Assembly (NCBI GenBank): GCA_937957895.1
Contig: CALFEZ010000184.1
Coordinates: 1 to 7,553, forward strand
Origin: an uncultured Erysipelotrichaceae bacterium
Lineage (GTDB): Bacteria; Bacillota_I; Bacilli_A; Erysipelotrichales; Erysipelotrichaceae
Direction: 5' to 3'
Length of the DNA stretch: 7,553 nt
Positions 6,212-7,553 of the stretch are shown here, piece after piece; positions within the stretch are counted from its first letter, which is position 1, and the number at the start of each line of letters is the position of its first letter. The position numbers and the translations under genes were made by a program. The notes beneath the pieces are model-generated. The model was not told where the DNA came from, searched no databases, and saw nothing but the letters and a program-made list of their open reading frames with translations.

Positions 6212-7553
6212 TCGTTTTTATGGCTGACATGATGACATCGTACACCCACTTGATCGATGAAACATGAACTCGCTCGGTGTTTTTGTGGGCATCATAACCG
6301 TATGGTCCGATGTTCACCATCGGACAGTCGAGTTTTTTGATCTGTTGCCAGAGATGATCATCAAACTGTGTGGGATCCACAAGATGCCGTTTGATCGATA
6401 TCTGATCATGCACCACAGGAGCCCTAAGAAAACTCAAGTCAGAGATATATGGATAATATGGAAGGATTTTAAGATCATCGATACTGTTTTGACTTAGAGA
6501 TGTCATGATCCGATCTACAAACACCTTATCTTTGGACGTAACAGTATGTGCAGGATAATACGGCATCGACAGATAGAGAATGATGCATGGCTCATCGATG
6601 TTTTGATGTATGATCGCTTGTTGTATCGAAAGAAAGTCGTTGATCCTGGCGTCAATAGTCTTATTTTGATGGTTTACTTCTTTGATATCTTCAAGAAACA
6701 TCACTTTGGTTTTATATGGCAGTGGTTCATATGTGATGCCATTGTTGATGCAGTAGGTCTCATATCGATCATTGATCGTCTTGATGGTTCGATCCATGAC
6801 GATTTGTGCTGTCTTTTTGAACATGTCCATCCACTCATTGATCGAACGTTGATATGTGATTACATTGAAATAGACCCATGAGATCTTGCTGGTTTGGACT
6901 GAGTATCCTTTTTCTTGGTTTTCTAGATGGAGCGTGATCGGGACCGGTGTGGTCACACCCTGATGTGATTCTGTGTATGTTGGGTTTAAATCGATCTCTC
7001 TTATTAGTTCCGCAATCAGGTAATTGGCATCCAATCCTATAAAAGGGTCGGAAGCATGGGACTCTTTCCCCACCGCAACAAAATTGACCAGTAACTTGCC
7101 CACCGTTCCAAAGTACACATACCGATGTGGATCTTCAGGATACTGTTTTGTGGTGTAGTCGGTATCGATCGCACCAAGCAAAGCCAGATCATGCTCTTTC
7201 ACTATCGCGAGAACAGGTTGGATCATATGGCGCATTCCGGTGGAAGTTCCTTCTTCATCACAAACAAATCCAACCAGCAAATTGGTTTTGACATGATCCA
7301 GGTTCTCACTTATATCTTTGATAAGCTGCATCCAGATGGCAATACCGCTTTTCATGTCAAGGGAACCTCTGCCAAACACGATATCATCATTTTCAGCATC
7401 ATTACAGATCGTGGTTGAAGCATGTTGTTGCATCTTTACTTTGAGCTTATCGGGATCGTTGGCGATGTCTTTTAAAAACCCATAATCATCTATTGCTACC
7501 GTATCAAAATGACCGATCCCGAAAATCGTTTCTTTTATTGTTTCTTTTTTGAT
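6198..7553 (-). CDS. M20-family metallohydrolase, RocB-like, 5'-partial
   Basis: Cytoplasmic zinc-type amidohydrolase/peptidase. The frame stays open to the right window edge for 451 visible residues, so the true start lies outside; the ATG at 7433 is internal, because a key metal-binding motif precedes it. Numbering from the edge: GHFDTV (14-19, ligand His15, catalytic Asp17), GRGSLDMKSG (61-70, bridging Asp66), CDEEGTSTG (98-106, catalytic Glu and ligand Glu), and near the C-terminus GYDAHKNTERV with the last ligand His423. HFDTV followed by DDYG, and the long insert between the catalytic halves, resemble the arginine-utilisation protein RocB rather than PepT or ArgE types. The substrate is unknown; RocB's own reaction is not well defined. 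It ends in TGA nine bases before the -10 of the metNIQ promoter, with no terminator of its own visible. Weaker alternative: another M20 deacylase or dipeptidase. Confidence 0.88.
   Translation of the reverse strand: MKKETIKETIFGIGHFDTVAIDDYGFLKDIANDPDKLKVKMQQHASTTICNDAENDDIVFGRGSLDMKSGIAIWMQLIKDISENLDHVKTNLLVGFVCDEEGTSTGMRHMIQPVLAIVKEHDLALLGAIDTDYTTKQYPEDPHRYVYFGTVGKLLVNFVAVGKESHASDPFIGLDANYLIAELIREIDLNPTYTESHQGVTTPVPITLHLENQEKGYSVQTSKISWVYFNVITYQRSINEWMDMFKKTAQIVMDRTIKTINDRYETYCINNGITYEPLPYKTKVMFLEDIKEVNHQNKTIDARINDFLSIQQAIIHQNIDEPCIILYLSMPYYPAHTVTSKDKVFVDRIMTSLSQNSIDDLKILPYYPYISDLSFLRAPVVHDQISIKRHLVDPTQFDDHLWQQIKKLDCPMVNIGPYGYDAHKNTERVHVSSIKWVYDVIMSAIKTIDNN

Noticed and set aside
6070..6267. 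Small plus-strand open frame across the T-box leader
   Set aside because: It covers the structured leader and promoter on the opposite strand, has no good ribosome binding site, and is fully explained by the riboswitch.

Overview
The window looks like a chromosomal segment of a moderately AT-rich Gram-positive bacterium (Bacillota or a close relative). The evidence is strong AGGAGG-type ribosome binding sites, a tRNA-sensing T-box leader, a lipoprotein-type MetQ, an LPxTG-like sorting signal and abundant intrinsic terminators. TGA is used as a stop (metN, the subtilase, the M20 gene) and Trp is read from TGG, so mycoplasma code 4 is unlikely. I cannot name the species. A deep-branching Bacillota lineage is only a guess.

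Layout. (1) About 2-1114 (+): the 3' part of a gene for a surface protein with repeated fasciclin (FAS1) domains, ending in LPDTG, a membrane segment and a basic tail. (2) 1121-1184: two back-to-back hairpin terminators between convergent genes. (3) 2565-1198 (-): a secreted subtilisin-like protease with an intact catalytic triad. (4) 2566-2849: intergenic, with a promoter for the protease and the terminator of the next gene. (5) 3599-2850 (-): an NfsA/FRP-type flavin oxidoreductase with its own promoter. (6) 5894-3685 (-): the operon metN-metI-metQ, a methionine ABC importer, ending at a strong terminator. (7) About 6180-5910 (-): a complete T-box leader with its own promoter. The probable specifier is AUG, and the UGGU bulge fits tRNA-Met. 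(8) 7553-6198 (-): the 3' part of an M20-family metallohydrolase of RocB type, cut by the window edge.

How it works together. The clearest unit is T-box-metNIQ. When uncharged tRNA-Met accumulates, the leader should form the antiterminator and the importer is made. When methionine is plentiful, the leader terminates transcription. The metNIQ promoter begins inside the end of the M20 gene and no other terminator separates the two, so the T-box attenuator probably also ends M20 transcripts. The MetN ATPase lacks the usual C-terminal methionine-sensing (NIL) domain, so control may have moved largely to the RNA level. The FAS1 protein and the subtilase are envelope or extracellular functions. The nitroreductase is an independent redox gene.

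I see no mobile element, CRISPR array, tRNA or rRNA gene, and no convincing wholly new system. The least expected signals are a roughly four-fold excess of GATC by hand count, the short MetN, and the overlapping regulatory architecture.
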